The notes under the pieces are model-generated. The model did no database searches and was not told the DNA's origin. It worked only from the letters and a program-made list of their open reading frames with translations. A program made the translations under genes and the position numbers. A DNA stretch of 64,000 bases from Gammaproteobacteria bacterium (GTDB lineage: Bacteria; Gemmatimonadota; Gemmatimonadetes; Longimicrobiales; Gaopeijiaceae). Position 1 is the first letter of the stretch, and each line of letters begins with the position of its first letter. Shown piece after piece: positions 51,638 to 61,180 of this stretch. Where the stretch lies: positions 1-64,000 of the forward strand of contig JAPPMM010000024.1 of the NCBI GenBank assembly GCA_028819075.1, given 5' to 3'.

Positions 51638-52747
51638 ATGCCCGAAACGTCGGACCGCCTCCTCTCCCTGGACGCGTTCCGGGGCCTGACCATCGCGGGA
51701 ATGGTGCTGGTCAACAACCCGGGCAGCTGGGCGTACGTGTATGCGCCTCTCGCCCACGCCGAGTGGCACGGGTGGACCCCCACCGATCTCATCTTCCCGT
51801 ACTTCCTGTTCATCGTCGGCGTCGCGATGCCGTTCTCCTTCCGGGGCAGGCTCGCGGGAGGAGCCAGCCGCTCCAGCCTGTTCCGGCACGTCATCCGCCG
51901 TTCGCTGATTCTCATCGCGATCGGGCTCGCCATGCGCGCCATCCCGGACTTCGACTTCGGCGAGATGCGCCTATACGGCGTCCTCCAGCGCATCGGCCTC
52001 GTGTACTTCGCCGCGGCCGGGCTGTACCTGTGGGCTTCCGCCCGCGGGAGGATGGCCGCCACAGCCGCGCTCTTGTTGGGCTACTGGGCCGTGATGATGC
52101 TCGTGCCGGTCCCCGGCTCCGCACCGGGCGACCTCTCGCCGGACGGCAACCTCGCCGCCCACATCGACCGCATCCTCATGCCCGGCCGGCTGTGGTCGGG
52201 CACATGGGACCCGGAAGGGCTGCTCTCCACCTTCCCGGCCATCGCCACCTGCCTCCTGGGCATCTTCTGCGGCGAACGGCTCCAAAGCGGCCGCTCCGGC
52301 CGCCGGCTCGCCTGGGAGATGTGGATGGCGGGCGCGGTGATGGTCGCGCTGGGACTCGCCTGGGACCTCGTCTTCCCCATCAACAAGAACCTGTGGACCA
52401 GTTCCTACGTGGTCTTCACCGCCGGAACCGCGCTCCTGCTGCTGGGCACGATGTTCTGGGCCATCGACGTCAAGCGATGGCGGAGTGCCTGGAGCGCACC
52501 GTTCATGGCCTGCGGAATGAACTCCATCGCCATCTTCGTGGCATCCGGGATGGTGGCCAAGACGATGGCGCGGATCCCCGCGCCCGACGCCGCCGCGTCA
52601 TCCCTCTACGACTGGATCTTCCGCAACGGTTTCCAGTCCTGGGCGGGCGACTACAATGGCTCGCTGGCCCTCGCGCTCGCACAGGTCGCGTTCTGGCTCA
52701 CCGTCGCCTGGCTGCTGCACCGGCGCCGGATCTACATCAAGATCTGA
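51638..52747 (+). CDS. NagX/HGSNAT-family membrane acyltransferase
   Basis: 369 residues with about 10 membrane helices. LLSLDAFRGLTIAGMVLVNNPG, HAEWHGWTPTDLIFPYFLFIVGVAMPF and LQRIGLVYFAAAGLYL are landmarks of the heparan-alpha-glucosaminide N-acetyltransferase family (NagX in bacteria), here with an early His thought to carry the acetyl group. The family is linked to amino-sugar metabolism, which fits the peptidoglycan-sugar genes elsewhere in the window, though at a distance. It starts at an ATG without a strong ribosome site. Confidence 0.83.
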   Translation: MPETSDRLLSLDAFRGLTIAGMVLVNNPGSWAYVYAPLAHAEWHGWTPTDLIFPYFLFIVGVAMPFSFRGRLAGGASRSSLFRHVIRRSLILIAIGLAMRAIPDFDFGEMRLYGVLQRIGLVYFAAAGLYLWASARGRMAATAALLLGYWAVMMLVPVPGSAPGDLSPDGNLAAHIDRILMPGRLWSGTWDPEGLLSTFPAIATCLLGIFCGERLQSGRSGRRLAWEMWMAGAVMVALGLAWDLVFPINKNLWTSSYVVFTAGTALLLLGTMFWAIDVKRWRSAWSAPFMACGMNSIAIFVASGMVAKTMARIPAPDAAASSLYDWIFRNGFQSWAGDYNGSLALALAQVAFWLTVAWLLHRRRIYIKI

Positions 52748-52766
52748 GGTCGCGGGTCGGGACCCC

Positions 52767-54686
52767 TCAGACCTCCTCCAGCTTCTCTTCCAGCAGCTGG
52801 TAGGCGATCGGCAGGAAATCGCGCTCGCTGATGATTCCGATCAGCTTGCCGTTCTTCTCCACCGGGAGCGCGGACACGCGCTTCTCGCGCATGATCCTGA
52901 TCGCTTCCAGCGTGGAGGTCTCGGGCTCCACGGTCACCACGTCGGAGGCCATGATGGTGCGGATGGGGTCGGACTCCTCGATGCCTGGGACGCCGGAGGC
53001 GGCGACCAGGCGCAGGATCGCGCGGTACGAGACCAGCCCGACCAGCGTGTGGTCGTCGTCTTCCACCAGCACATGACGGATGTTCTGCTTGTCCATCAGG
53101 AAGGCGGCCAGCTCGATGGGCTCGTCCTCATGCACGGTGAACAGGTCGGTCACCATGTACTGCTCGACCTTCAGGAAATTGTAGCGCCAGCCGCCCGCCT
53201 CCCAGATCTCGGCCGGCTCCCAGGTGTGCGCCGGACGCGGATCCCGTTGCCGATGAGCCATCCCGGAGGTGAGCGCGGTCATGCGCTCTGCGGCCGATCC
53301 CTGGCCGCTCATGCTGCGCAGCGACTTGAGCTGCCACGTCGCGCCGGTCATGCCGGACTCGATGCGCCCCTGGACGATCCCCAGGTAGTGGTCGATCTCG
53401 GTCTCCTCGATCTGCAGCTCCTCGAGCCCGCTCCGTGACAGCGGAAGCAGTTCACCCAGCAGGAGATCGCGCGCGCTCACGGTCTCGCCGGTGAGCCAGT
53501 GGAAACCGGCGTCCAGGCCTCGGCGGCTGGCGGCCACGAAGTTGGCCTTGGCGTAGTCGAAGTCGACGCGGCCGGCCACGTCTCCGTATTCCCGGGCGCC
53601 TCCGAGCACGAGACCGATCCAGAAGGCGGCGTTGGCAACCTCGTCCATGATCGTGGGACCGGAGGGCAGCACGCGGCACTCGATGCGCAGGTGCGGCTTG
53701 CCTTCGCTGATGCCGTAGCAGGGGCGGTTCCAGCGGTATACCGTGCCGTTGTGCAGCTGCAGCGCGGGGAGCCGGGGCACGCCGCCCCGTGCAAGCACCT
53801 CGAAGGGATCCTCCGTCACCTCTCCGGTCAGGAGCACGCGGAAGCGCGCGATGTCGTCCTCGAAGAGCTCGGTCACCGACTTGTTGATCCAGCGCTCGCC
53901 GAAGCGCACGCGCGTGCTGGTCTGGCGCAGGTGCGGCGTTGCGCTGCGCGTGTCCATCGACTGCTCGAAGAGCGCGATGCGGGTCTCGTTCCAGAGCCGC
54001 TTGCCGAAGAGGAGCGGGGAGTTGACGCACGCCGCCAGCACCGGCGGGGTGACCAGCTGGGCCACGTTGTAGAAGCTCGGGAACTCCTCCGCGGAAACCT
54101 GAAGGTGCACCTGGTAGCTGGTGTTGCACGCCTCCACCATCACCGAGTCGTGCTCGACGAAGATCTCGTCGGTGCCCTCGATGCGCAGCCGGTACGACGA
54201 CCCGCCGCGGATGCGGTTGAGCGCATCGTTGAGGGCGTAGTAGCGGGGCATGGGCGTGATGCTGTCCATGGACAGGTCGGACTTGCCCAGGGTCGGCAGG
54301 ATGCCGCACAGGACGATGTCGGCCCCCTGCCGCTGCGCGGAGGCGCGCGCCTGCGCGATCCGCTCTTCGATTTCGACCTCCATGGCCGAGAAGCAGCGCC
54401 CGGTGAGGAGCTTGGGCTGGAGGTTGGCCTCCAGGTTGAAGAGCGCCAGCTCTGTCGTGAAGGTGTCTTTCGGAAGATGCTCCAGCACGTCGAGCGCGAC
54501 GGTCGCCGGGCGCCAGCCGCGGTCCACCAGGAAGAACTCCTGTTCCACGCCGAAGCGGCGCACCCCGGACTCGATCATGCCCTCGGAGAGCATCCTCTCG
54601 AGGGCCTTGAGGTCCCTCAGAATCGCCTTTGTGAAGGCGCGGATCTCCGCCGAGTCCCGTCCTGTGTCTGCATCCAGGCGTCCCAT
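52767..54686 (-). CDS. glutamate-cysteine ligase-like enzyme fused to a CBS pair
   Basis: 639 residues. The N-terminal GCS2-type ligase domain has RRFGVEQEFFLVDRGWRP, ELALFNLEANLQP, RYYALNDALNRIRGG and EACNTSYQVHLQVS. The C-terminal two CBS motifs are YMVTDLFTVHEDEPIELAAF and TIMASDVVTVEPETSTLEAI with VEKNGKLIGIISERDFLP. CBS pairs sense adenosyl nucleotides, so the ligase may be energy-regulated. ATG 54686 follows a GAGG. An upstream ATG at 54749 lacks one. Confidence 0.8.
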   Translation of the reverse strand: MGRLDADTGRDSAEIRAFTKAILRDLKALERMLSEGMIESGVRRFGVEQEFFLVDRGWRPATVALDVLEHLPKDTFTTELALFNLEANLQPKLLTGRCFSAMEVEIEERIAQARASAQRQGADIVLCGILPTLGKSDLSMDSITPMPRYYALNDALNRIRGGSSYRLRIEGTDEIFVEHDSVMVEACNTSYQVHLQVSAEEFPSFYNVAQLVTPPVLAACVNSPLLFGKRLWNETRIALFEQSMDTRSATPHLRQTSTRVRFGERWINKSVTELFEDDIARFRVLLTGEVTEDPFEVLARGGVPRLPALQLHNGTVYRWNRPCYGISEGKPHLRIECRVLPSGPTIMDEVANAAFWIGLVLGGAREYGDVAGRVDFDYAKANFVAASRRGLDAGFHWLTGETVSARDLLLGELLPLSRSGLEELQIEETEIDHYLGIVQGRIESGMTGATWQLKSLRSMSGQGSAAERMTALTSGMAHRQRDPRPAHTWEPAEIWEAGGWRYNFLKVEQYMVTDLFTVHEDEPIELAAFLMDKQNIRHVLVEDDDHTLVGLVSYRAILRLVAASGVPGIEESDPIRTIMASDVVTVEPETSTLEAIRIMREKRVSALPVEKNGKLIGIISERDFLPIAYQLLEEKLEEV

Positions 54687-54803
54687 TGTGCCTCGTCCGG
54701 TTGAACGGGTGGAACCGTTGACAGGTGCCCGCGTCCGGCGGGTGCCCATGGGCGCAGTTTATCCAAGACCAACCCGCAATGCGAGTGGCCGGCCGCGGGG
54801 TTG

Positions 54804-55472
54804 CTACCCGCTGAAGGTCGCGATCTCGCGCAGGGACTTCTTGCCGATGACGGGCACCCTGGCGTCGTCCGCCGGATACCCCACCACCAGCAACAGGAAG
54901 GGGCGCTCGTTTTTCGGACGGCCCAGGATGCGGTTCAGGAAGCCCATGGGGCTGGGCGTGTGGGTGAGCGATGCCAGGCCGGCGTGATGGAGGGCCGTGA
55001 TGAGCAGCCCCGTGGCGATGCCGACCGACTCGGTCACGTAGTAGTTCTTGCGGCGGGTCCCGTCGGGGAGCAGAGCGTAGCTCTCGGCGAAGATCACGAT
55101 CAGGTACGGCGCGACCTCCAGGAAGGGCTTGTGTTCGTCGGTGCCCAGGGGTTCGAGCGCCCGCAGCCATTCGTCCGGCGCCCGTCCCCGGTAGAAGGCC
55201 CGCTCCTCGTCTTCCGCGGCCTCGCGGATCTGCTTCTTCACCGTGGGGTCGCTCACCACGACGAAGTGCCAGGGCTGGTGGTTGGCGCCGTTGGGGGCGG
55301 AACCGGCGGCGAGCAGGCAGTCCTCGATGATCCCGCGCGGCACGGAGCGCGGTGAGAAGTCGCGCACCGTGCGCCGGCGGCGGACTTCCTCGCGGAACGC
55401 GCGCGCACGGGCGCGCATCTCCCGGACGGGATACTCCCGATAGTCTTCCAGCGGCATCAGCCGGACGCTCAT
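54804..55472 (-). CDS. nitroreductase-family flavoprotein
   Basis: 222 residues. [22 protein letters not shown] starts the FMN site. [20 protein letters not shown] and [20 protein letters not shown] follow, and [17 protein letters not shown] closes. It resembles dehalogenase-like or BluB-like members with an N-terminal [14 protein letters not shown] extension. It reduces nitro or quinone-like compounds with NAD(P)H. Overlaps the M28 stop by four bases (ATGA). Confidence 0.88.
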   Translation of the reverse strand: MSVRLMPLEDYREYPVREMRARARAFREEVRRRRTVRDFSPRSVPRGIIEDCLLAAGSAPNGANHQPWHFVVVSDPTVKKQIREAAEDEERAFYRGRAPDEWLRALEPLGTDEHKPFLEVAPYLIVIFAESYALLPDGTRRKNYYVTESVGIATGLLITALHHAGLASLTHTPSPMGFLNRILGRPKNERPFLLLVVGYPADDARVPVIGKKSLREIATFSG

Positions 55473-56545
55473 CGCCTGTTCTCGATCATCTCGACGATCA
55501 TGCGGCGGCTTTCGGGATTCCACTCCGGCGGCTCCGGAGCGCTGGCGATCTCGAGCCCCAGGTAGAAGATGAGCCGGGTCAGGCGCGCTCCCTTTTCGGC
55601 GTCGATCAGCTCGACCTCGTCGCTCGGCCGGTGGTAGTCGTCGTGGGTCCCGTTGAAGAAGAAGAGGACCGGCACGCCGTTGCGCGCGAAGTTGTAGTGG
55701 TCCGAACGGAAGTAGAAGTTCTCGTCCGGCCACAGGTCGTCGATGGCGGTCATGCCGAGCTCGGGATGCGCCGCGTTGACGCGTTGCAGGGTCGCCCCCA
55801 GATCCGAGTGCTCCTTGCCGATGGCCACGATGGTGTCGGGCCAGTTGCGGCCCACCATGTCCATGTTGAGGTTGGCCACCATGCGCCCCGAGGCGACCGG
55901 TTCCGGCGGGTCGTCGGCGTAGGCGCGGCTTCCGTGCAGGCCCCGCTCCTCCCCGCTCACCAGCAGGAACACCGTCGACCGCGCCGGCGGCTCTTCGAGG
56001 GCGGCAAACGCCTCGGCGATCTCGATGACCGCGGCCGTTCCGGAGGCGTCGTCGTCGGCGCCGTTGTAGATGCTGTCCCCGCTCGCGTCCGGATCCCGCA
56101 CTCCCACGTGGTCCATGTGGGCGCTGAACACGACGTACTCGTTCCGCAGTTCCGGATCGCTGCCCGTCAGCACGGCGGCCACGTTGGGCGCGTCGATCGC
56201 AGGGGCTTCGAGATCAACTATCCGGGGACGGAAAGAGTAGCGCTGGATGAACTCGCCCCCGCCACCACCCGGTTCGAGTCCCATTGCAGCGAGCTCTCCC
56301 GCAATCCAGCGCGCGGCCTCCTCGATCTCCGGGCTCGGCGTGGCCCGGCCCCGCATGGAGTCGTGGGCCAGAATCGCCACCCGGTCCAGAAAGTCGGCTT
56401 CGGTGATGGTCGCGGCGGCCGCCCGAGCGTCCCTGGACGAGCCGGACAAGGAGTCTCCCGCTTCGTCGTCGCCCGCGCACGCGCCGACCGCGAAACAGGC
56501 CAGCATCCCTCCGATCACGCGCCAATCGCTTCCCTTCAATCTCAC
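55469..56545 (-). CDS. M28-family aminopeptidase lipoprotein
   Basis: 358 residues. A lipobox in [10 protein letters not shown]. Zinc ligands: [56 protein letters not shown] and [18 protein letters not shown]. It removes N-terminal amino acids from peptides near the cell envelope, as with Aap-type enzymes. Translationally coupled to the nitroreductase gene. Confidence 0.92.
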   Translation of the reverse strand: MRLKGSDWRVIGGMLACFAVGACAGDDEAGDSLSGSSRDARAAAATITEADFLDRVAILAHDSMRGRATPSPEIEEAARWIAGELAAMGLEPGGGGGEFIQRYSFRPRIVDLEAPAIDAPNVAAVLTGSDPELRNEYVVFSAHMDHVGVRDPDASGDSIYNGADDDASGTAAVIEIAEAFAALEEPPARSTVFLLVSGEERGLHGSRAYADDPPEPVASGRMVANLNMDMVGRNWPDTIVAIGKEHSDLGATLQRVNAAHPELGMTAIDDLWPDENFYFRSDHYNFARNGVPVLFFFNGTHDDYHRPSDEVELIDAEKGARLTRLIFYLGLEIASAPEPPEWNPESRRMIVEMIENRR

Positions 56546-56715
56546 GGCCTTGCTCCCTGCTGCGGCAGTTTTCCAGCCTGGCGGGCGACGGACCGCCCGC
56601 CTTTCAACGACGGAAATCCATCATCGGCTGTCAAGATGCTGGCACTCAGGCCTTCTGCTGCTGATCGACATGTCGCTGGTCGCCGGGACCGCGGAGATCC
56701 GCCGACGCTGCGCTC

Positions 56716-56757
56716 AATACCAAAGCCCCCGAACCCGCTTCCACGGGCTCGGGGGCC
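56716..56757 (-). terminator. stem-loop with T-rich tail after the 55-codon gene
   Basis: GCCCCCGAACCC (56725-56736) pairs with GGGCTCGGGGGC (56745-56756) with one mismatch. On the minus strand the stem is followed by TTTGGTATT. It lies about 37 bases beyond the small gene's stop and fits an intrinsic terminator for that transcript. Confidence 0.6.
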
Positions 56758-56793
56758 TCACCACCCCACCCCACATCTCGACTCAGCCGATAC

Positions 56794-56961
56794 TCATTCC
56801 CTCGAACCGGCCAGGGAAATGTTCGGAACGTCCTTCAAGGAAGAGATGGGTCGAGCGTCACGCGCCAGAAGCCGCAGATTGCGAGCTTCCCGGTACCTCC
56901 CTTCATCCTCCGCCCTCGATGCCGCTCTTCCCAGGTGCCTGATTCGTTCTTCCGTGCTCAT
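56794..56961 (-). CDS. 55-residue helical protein behind a sigma-54 promoter
   Basis: Reads STEERIRHLGRAASRAEDEG at the N-terminus, then RYREARNLRLLARDARPISS and ends near NISLAGSRE. It is strongly charged and probably helical. GGGGGAG lies four bases before the ATG, a sigma-54 promoter 76-93 bases upstream and a terminator-like stem-loop downstream, so it looks like a complete transcription unit. It has no recognisable family and could also act partly as a small RNA. Confidence 0.6.
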   Translation of the reverse strand: MSTEERIRHLGRAASRAEDEGRYREARNLRLLARDARPISSLKDVPNISLAGSRE

Positions 56962-57012
56962 CCCACTCCCCCTGTCTTCCGGGCCTACGCGACCGGCGCA
57001 TGCCCGGTTTCA

Positions 57013-57028
57013 GCCAGGTCCGCCTGGC
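57013..57028 (-). promoter_or_regulatory. hairpin at the predicted 5' end of the small-gene transcript
   Basis: GCCAGG (57013-57018) pairs with CCTGGC (57023-57028) around a four-base loop. The predicted sigma-54 start site falls at about 57028, so the transcript would begin with this hairpin. Confidence 0.35.
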
Positions 57029-57036
57029 AGGACATA

Positions 57037-57054
57037 GAGCAAGAGTCGTGCCAA
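57037..57054 (-). promoter_or_regulatory. sigma-54 (RpoN) promoter, -24/-12
   Basis: On the minus strand TTGGCACG, four bases (ACTC) and TTGCTC match the consensus YTGGCACG-N4-TTGCW at all positions, including the -24 GG (57051-57052) and -12 GC (57039-57040). The transcript would start near 57028 and run into the 55-codon gene. Confidence 0.75.
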
Positions 57055-57176
57055 ACTTGGCAACGGACCGCCCCGAGGTGGCCCGCCGGTTTGCCATGCC
57101 GATCCGGCCCCCGTAGGCTCAGGGCTCGCACCCCCGCCCGCGTGGCCCCGGAGGCCCTCGCCCGGAGAACCAGACC

Positions 57177-58316
57177 GTGACCACGTCCGCCCAGCACTCG
57201 TTCTTCCGCCGCTACCTGCTCCCGGGATTCGTCTTTCAGTCGGTGGTCATCGCAGGCGGGTACGGCACCGGACGCGAACTCGTGGAGTTCTTCCTCACGC
57301 AGGGTCCCCGCGGCGGCCTCATGGCCATGCTGCTGGTGTCCACGGTGATCTGGAGCGCGACCTGCGCGGTGACCTTCGACTTCGCCCGCCGCTTCTCCGC
57401 CTACGACTACCGAACCTTCTTCCGCCGCCTCCTGGGTGGGCGCTGGTGGGTCGCCTACGAAGCGGCATACCTGGCGTTCCTCATGCTGGTTCTGGCGGTC
57501 ATCGCGGCCGCGGCCGGCAGCATACTCGAAGAGACGTTCGGCATCAGCTACGCTGCCGGGGTGCTCGGCATGATCGCCGCCATCGGCTACCTGGTGTTCC
57601 GCGGGTCGAAGACCATAGAGCGCTTCTTCGCCGGCTGGTCCTTCGTGCTCTACGCCGTGTTCGTCCTCTTTTTCGTCCTCTGTTTCGTCTCCTTCGGGGG
57701 AGAAATCTCGCAGAGGTTCGCCGCCGTCCCGGCGGGCGAGGGCTGGCTCCTTGCCGGCGTGCGCTACGCCGCCTACAACCTCGCGACCATTCCCGGCCTG
57801 CTCTTCGTGATGCGGCACGTCGGCACCCGCCGGGAGGCGGTCTCGGCGGGCCTGCTGGCCGGCCCGATCGCCATCATCCCCGGGTTGCTCTTCTACCTCG
57901 CCATGGTGGGACAGTACCCGGAGATCCTTGACCGCACCGTCCCCGCGAACGCGCTGCTCGAAACGCTCGGCATGCGCTGGTTCCAACTCGCGTTCCAGCT
58001 GGCGCTCTTCGGAACCCTGATCGAGACCGGGGCGGGGATGATCCACGCGGTGAACGAGCGCATAGCGGCGGTCTACGCACGGCGCAAGGCGGAGATGCCC
58101 GCCCGCCTGCGCACCGGGATCGGCACAGGCCTGCTGCTCGGTGGCGCCCTCATCGCCCAATTCGGGCTGATCGACCTGATCGCGCGGGGATACGGGACCA
58201 TGACCTGGGTCTTCCTGGCCGTGTACGTCGTACCGGTGCTCACCGTGGGCGTGTGGAAGCTGGCCCGCCGAGGCCCCGATCGGCCTTCTCGTCCCGGCGA
58301 GGCAACACTTTCGTAA
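57177..58316 (+). CDS. YkvI-like membrane transporter
   Basis: 379 residues and about 10 membrane helices. LLPGFVFQSVVIAGGYGTGRELVEFF matches the N-terminus of YkvI-type APC-superfamily proteins. FLMLVLAVIAAAAGSILEETFG, FGTLIETGAGMIHAVNERI and later helices agree. The substrate is unknown. GTG start at 57177. It lies divergent from the sigma-54 unit, so a regulator bound between the two could serve both. Confidence 0.78.
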   Translation: MTTSAQHSFFRRYLLPGFVFQSVVIAGGYGTGRELVEFFLTQGPRGGLMAMLLVSTVIWSATCAVTFDFARRFSAYDYRTFFRRLLGGRWWVAYEAAYLAFLMLVLAVIAAAAGSILEETFGISYAAGVLGMIAAIGYLVFRGSKTIERFFAGWSFVLYAVFVLFFVLCFVSFGGEISQRFAAVPAGEGWLLAGVRYAAYNLATIPGLLFVMRHVGTRREAVSAGLLAGPIAIIPGLLFYLAMVGQYPEILDRTVPANALLETLGMRWFQLAFQLALFGTLIETGAGMIHAVNERIAAVYARRKAEMPARLRTGIGTGLLLGGALIAQFGLIDLIARGYGTMTWVFLAVYVVPVLTVGVWKLARRGPDRPSRPGEATLS

Positions 58317-58445
58317 CAGAAGCGCGCAGCGCACCGGCGCCCGGTATCGGAGGGCCCGCCGTGCGGATAGGTTATGGTGGCCCCGGTTCCGACGCAGGGA
58401 GCGGGTATGCCCGATTGCAGCGATCATCCATGGAGGGAACCGAGA

Positions 58446-59321
58446 ATGAGACGTAGCATGTCCACCCTGTTGTCGATCCTTGTCATCGCCTGCGGCGGCC
58501 GCGCCGAGAACGGTGCGCGCGCGGTGATCCAGAACAAGGGATCGGATACGCTGATCACCGTCGCCCAGGCCTGGGCGGAAGCGTACAGCGCAGTCGACGC
58601 CGAAGTCGCCGTGGCGGTCTCGGGTGGCGGCTCCGGCACCGGTATCTCGGCGATGATCAACGGCACGGTGGACATCGCCAACTCGAGCCGCAAGATGACC
58701 TCGCGGGAGATCGAGGCGGCTCGCGCGAACGGCAACGATCCCGTAGAGCACCTTGTCGGCCACGACGCGCTGGCCGTGTACGTCCACCGCGACAATCCGG
58801 TGGGCCGGCTTACCCTGGACCAGCTGGCGGGCATCTACGGAGAGAACGGCACGATCGAGCGCTGGAGCCAGCTCGACGTTCAGGTGCCGGGGTGCGCATC
58901 GGACGAGATCGTCCGCGTCAGCCGACAGAACAACTCCGGCACCTTCGCGTATTTCCGCGAGGCGGTTCTCGACAACGAGGACTTCAAGCTCGGCTCCCAC
59001 GACATGCACGGCTCGAAGGACGTGGTGCACCTGGTGGCCCAGACGCCGTGCTCGATCGGCTACAGCGGAATGGCCTACGCAACCCCCGAGGTCACGATGC
59101 CCTGCGTCATGGGCAGCGCCGGCGAGTCGTGCGTCGCCCCCTCGATCGAGACGGCGCTCGACGGCAGCTACCCGATCGCCCGGCCCCTGCTCATGTACAC
59201 CTCCGGTAGTCCGGCGGGCGCGGTCAAGACCTATCTCGACTGGGTGCTGGGCGATGCCGGGCAGTGCATCATGCTGGAGCTGGGCTACACCCCGGCGATG
59301 CCCGCCGAGTGCGTACAGTAG
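58446..59321 (+). CDS. pstS: phosphate ABC transporter substrate-binding protein
   Basis: 291 residues. A lipobox in LVIACGG. NKGSDTLITVAQAWAEAYS and VSGGGSGTGISAMINGTVDIANSSR form the phosphate-binding cleft. SRQNNSGTFAYFREAV and YTSGSPAGAVKTYLDWVL complete the PstS fold. It captures periplasmic phosphate for PstCA-B1B2 encoded downstream. Four Cys in the middle and C-terminal parts may form disulfides. No clear Pho box is visible upstream. Confidence 0.9.
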   Translation: MRRSMSTLLSILVIACGGRAENGARAVIQNKGSDTLITVAQAWAEAYSAVDAEVAVAVSGGGSGTGISAMINGTVDIANSSRKMTSREIEAARANGNDPVEHLVGHDALAVYVHRDNPVGRLTLDQLAGIYGENGTIERWSQLDVQVPGCASDEIVRVSRQNNSGTFAYFREAVLDNEDFKLGSHDMHGSKDVVHLVAQTPCSIGYSGMAYATPEVTMPCVMGSAGESCVAPSIETALDGSYPIARPLLMYTSGSPAGAVKTYLDWVLGDAGQCIMLELGYTPAMPAECVQ

Positions 59322-59351
59322 CCCGGGATAAGGACGCCTGATCGGCCCTCA

Positions 59352-60293
59352 ATGAATCCGCAGGCGCTCGCCCGCTCGCGCGACTTCGACCACCGCGGCC
59401 GCGCCTGGTACGCAGACCGCGCGGTGACGGTGTTCGTCTTCATCGGCGGCACTTCGGCGATCCTCTTCATCGGCGGGATCTTCGCCTTCATCGCGCGCGA
59501 AGGCCTCGGGTTCGTGTTCACCGAGTTCGACGCGGGCGAGTTTTTCGGCTCCATCGCCTGGCGGCCCACCTCGGCGGTGGATGCCACCTACGGCGCACTG
59601 GCGCTCATCGTGGGGACGGCGAGCATTACGGGGCTGGCGATGGTGGTGTCGATCCCCTTCTCGCTGGCGGCCGCCGTGTTCATCGGTGAATTCGCGCGCG
59701 GCCGGGTGCGCGAAACGCTCAAGGTGCTCGTCGAGCTGCTCGCGGCCATCCCCTCCGTCGTGTGGGGTTTCATCGGCTTCAGCATCATGAACTCGCTGAT
59801 CATCGACTTCTTCGACGTTCCCATCGGGCTGAACGTCCTGAACGCGGGGATCATCCTGGGGCTGATGGCGGCCCCCATCATGACCACCATCGCCGAAGAC
59901 GCCCTCAAGGCGGTCCCGGACGGCTATCGGGAAGCAGCCGAAGCGCTGGGCGCCACCCGCTGGCAAGTGATTCGCAAGGTGGTGATTCCCGCGGCGAAGA
60001 ACGGCCTGGTGGCGGCGGTGCTGCTGGGCGTGGGACGAGGGTTCGGCGAGACCATGGTCGTGCTCATGGCCAGCGGCCACTCCATCAACCTCCCGGACAG
60101 CGTGTTCGACTCCGTGCGCGCGCTCACCGCCACCATTGCGGCGGAACTGGGCGAGACGGCCGTCGGCTCCGATCACTTCCGGGCGCTCTTCACGCTGGGC
60201 ATCCTGCTCTTCCTGGTGACCTTCGCGATCAACCTGGCCGCCGATACCATCATGCGCGGGATCCGCAGGAAGGGGGAGCGGGGGCGCCCATGA
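59352..60293 (+). CDS. pstC: phosphate ABC transporter permease PstC
   Basis: 313 residues with about six membrane helices. The N-terminal part (VTVFVFIGGTSAILFIGGIF) and FTEFDAGEFFGSIAWRPTSA are followed by the permease signature EAAEALGATRWQVIRKVVIPAAKNG, the EAA loop contacting the ATPase. GEFARGRVRETLKVLVELLAAIPSVVWG matches PstC. It overlaps pstA by four bases (ATGA). Confidence 0.93.
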   Translation: MNPQALARSRDFDHRGRAWYADRAVTVFVFIGGTSAILFIGGIFAFIAREGLGFVFTEFDAGEFFGSIAWRPTSAVDATYGALALIVGTASITGLAMVVSIPFSLAAAVFIGEFARGRVRETLKVLVELLAAIPSVVWGFIGFSIMNSLIIDFFDVPIGLNVLNAGIILGLMAAPIMTTIAEDALKAVPDGYREAAEALGATRWQVIRKVVIPAAKNGLVAAVLLGVGRGFGETMVVLMASGHSINLPDSVFDSVRALTATIAAELGETAVGSDHFRALFTLGILLFLVTFAINLAADTIMRGIRRKGERGRP

Positions 60294-61180
60294 CCGGTAC
60301 GGCGGCCCCGTTGTTCGCGGGCACCTCGCTGAACGCGCGCGACCGGAAGGTCGAGTGGCTGGTGCGCGTTCTGCTCGGACTGATGACCGCGCTGCTCATC
60401 CTGCCGGTCGTGATCATCATGGCACTGCTGGTGGTAGAGGGCGGCCCCGTCATCTCCTGGGAGTTTCTTACCACGCCGCCGGTGGACGGCATGACCGCCG
60501 GGGGCATTCTACCCGCGCTGGTGGGGACGGTGTGGCTGGTGGTCGTGGCGCTGATCGCGTCCGTGCCCGTGGGGGTGGCGGCCGCCGTCTACCTGAGCGA
60601 ATACGCCCCCGACAACTGGCTCACGCGCGCCATAAACCTCGCGATCATCAACCTGGCGGGGGTGCCGTCGATCGTGCACGCCCTGTTCGGGGTGGGCGCC
60701 TTCGTGCTCTTCTTCCGCTTCGGCACGAGCATTCTGGCGGCCAGCCTCACCCTGGCGGTGATGACGCTCCCGGTCGTCATCGTGTCCACCCGCGAGTCGC
60801 TGCAGGCGGTGCCGCGAGCCTTCCGGGAAGCCTGCTGGAACATGGGCGCAACCCGCTGGCAGACCATTCGCCGCATCGTGCTGCCCAACGCCCTCAGCGG
60901 CATCCTCACGGGCATCATCCTGGAGGTGTCGCGCACCTCGGGAGAGACCGCTCCCATCATGTTCACCGGCGCGGCTTTCTTCCTTCCCTTCCTGCCCCAG
61001 GGCGTCCTGGACCAGACCATGGCCATGTCGCTGCACCTGTTCGTCATCGCCACTCAGGTACCGGACGCGCCGGAAGCGCTGCCGTTCGGCGTGGCGCTTG
61101 TGCTGATTTCCATGGTGCTGGCAATGAACGCGCTCTCCATCGCCTTTCGCGTGTACGTGCGCGGGAGAAAGAAATGGTAG
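60290..61180 (+). CDS. pstA: phosphate ABC transporter permease PstA
   Basis: 296 residues with about six helices. SVPVGVAAAVYLSEYAPDNW, LAGVPSIVHALFGVGAFVLF and the EAA loop EACWNMGATRWQTIRRIVLPNALSG are diagnostic. SRTSGETAPIMFTGAAFFLP follows. It pairs with PstC in the membrane channel. The stop overlaps the pstB1 start by seven bases. Confidence 0.93.
   Translation: MTGTAAPLFAGTSLNARDRKVEWLVRVLLGLMTALLILPVVIIMALLVVEGGPVISWEFLTTPPVDGMTAGGILPALVGTVWLVVVALIASVPVGVAAAVYLSEYAPDNWLTRAINLAIINLAGVPSIVHALFGVGAFVLFFRFGTSILAASLTLAVMTLPVVIVSTRESLQAVPRAFREACWNMGATRWQTIRRIVLPNALSGILTGIILEVSRTSGETAPIMFTGAAFFLPFLPQGVLDQTMAMSLHLFVIATQVPDAPEALPFGVALVLISMVLAMNALSIAFRVYVRGRKKW

Noticed and set aside
58317-58445. 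Possible Pho box before pstS
   Set aside because: No pair of direct repeats with the right spacing could be seen. The AT-richer stretch is too short to call.
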